Source of the DNA: an uncultured Prevotella sp.
Lineage (GTDB): Bacteria > Bacteroidota > Bacteroidia > Bacteroidales > Bacteroidaceae
Assembly: GCA_900557255.1 (NCBI GenBank)
Contig: USSA01000187.1
Coordinates: 1 to 5,525, forward strand
Length of the DNA stretch: 5,525 nucleotides
Reading direction: 5' to 3'
Below are positions 5,261-5,525 of this stretch, piece after piece. Every line of letters begins with the position of its first letter. Position 1 is the stretch's first letter. The translations under genes were made by a program, and so were the position numbers. The notes beneath the pieces were generated by a model, which saw only the letters and a program-made list of their open reading frames with translations, was not told the origin of the DNA and searched no databases.

Positions 5261-5525
5261 TTATTCCTCTATACTAACCCTATCGCTACCAGCAATTTCC
5301 TTAAATTCATTATATATTTGTTCATTTATAAAAATTCCGCCAGACATAACAGATGTATCTCCATTTATTATTTTTACAGCAATATTATTTCTATCTCCTG
5401 CAAAAAATTTTATTGCTCCTCTTAATTTTTCTTTTTGCTCTTCAGATATATCTGTAATATCTATTTTTAAAATTCTAGAGCTTTTACTTCCAAACTTAGT
5501 AATTTTATTTGCAACAATTTTTGTA
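5261..5525 (-). CDS. C-terminal end of a very AT-rich gene, possibly DNA polymerase III alpha-like (5' end outside window)
   Basis: Read on the - strand, the frame is open from the window edge for 87 residues to a TAA at 5263-5261. It runs from TKIVANKITKFG through IDITDISEEQKEKLRGAIKF and FAGDRNNIAVKI to FKEIAGSDRVSIEE. The layout, strand, helix, GD followed by V-rich strand, then xxFKEIxGxxxV at the very end, resembles the C-terminal OB-type region of bacterial DnaE (replicative polymerase alpha subunit), where endings such as ELKELLGEENV are common. This is a by-eye likeness, not a firm match; another nucleic-acid-binding protein could share it. The gene is convergent to the rest of the window and faces the terminator at 5215-5243. 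Its extreme AT content (ATA, AGA, TTA codons) differs strongly from the rhamnose genes and suggests foreign origin. Confidence 0.6.
   Translation of the reverse strand, partial: TKIVANKITKFGSKSSRILKIDITDISEEQKEKLRGAIKFFAGDRNNIAVKIINGDTSVMSGGIFINEQIYNEFKEIAGSDRVSIEE

Overview
The window looks like a polysaccharide or cell-envelope locus of a gut Firmicute, probably Faecalibacterium or a close Oscillospiraceae relative. The evidence is moderate-GC codon use in the sugar-nucleotide genes, strong Shine-Dalgarno sites, a VanZ-family protein, and above all two HDV-like self-cleaving ribozymes of the kind described from Faecalibacterium prausnitzii. The species call is an inference.

Bases 1-1928 hold the end of a dTDP-L-rhamnose operon on the + strand: the C-terminus of rfbB (dTDP-glucose 4,6-dehydratase), complete rfbD (dTDP-4-dehydrorhamnose reductase) and complete rfbC (3,5-epimerase). 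They are spaced 15-21 nt apart. The enzyme for the first step, rfbA, is not in view.

Bases 1929-2083 contain a perfect 8-bp hairpin followed two bases later by an HDV-like ribozyme (1959-2031). Next come a nucleotidyltransferase (2084-2986) and, 3 nt further on, a VanZ-like membrane protein (2990-3604). Bases 3605-3746 contain an extended -10 promoter, a weaker hairpin and a second HDV-like ribozyme (3648-3727). The two ribozymes share about 85% of their positions and keep the same nested double-pseudoknot fold. Copy 2 has a 6-nt tandem duplication at the catalytic J4/2 strand.

After copy 2 the composition turns clearly AT-rich. A SEC-C zinc-finger protein of unknown function (3747-5021) is followed by a 39-aa basic protein with an AT-hook-like start (5094-5213), a strong intrinsic terminator (5215-5243), and the end of a very AT-rich gene on the - strand (5261 to beyond the window). 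That last product resembles the C-terminus of a DNA polymerase III alpha subunit. This right-hand part looks like accessory DNA acquired next to the rhamnose locus.

The most notable point is that both gene junctions downstream of rfbC carry a self-cleaving RNA in the leader of the next gene. If active, copy 1 would cut the transcript into an rfbBDC part ending just after a stable hairpin and a nucleotidyltransferase-vanZ part starting with the ribozyme. Copy 2 would do the same in front of the SEC-C gene.
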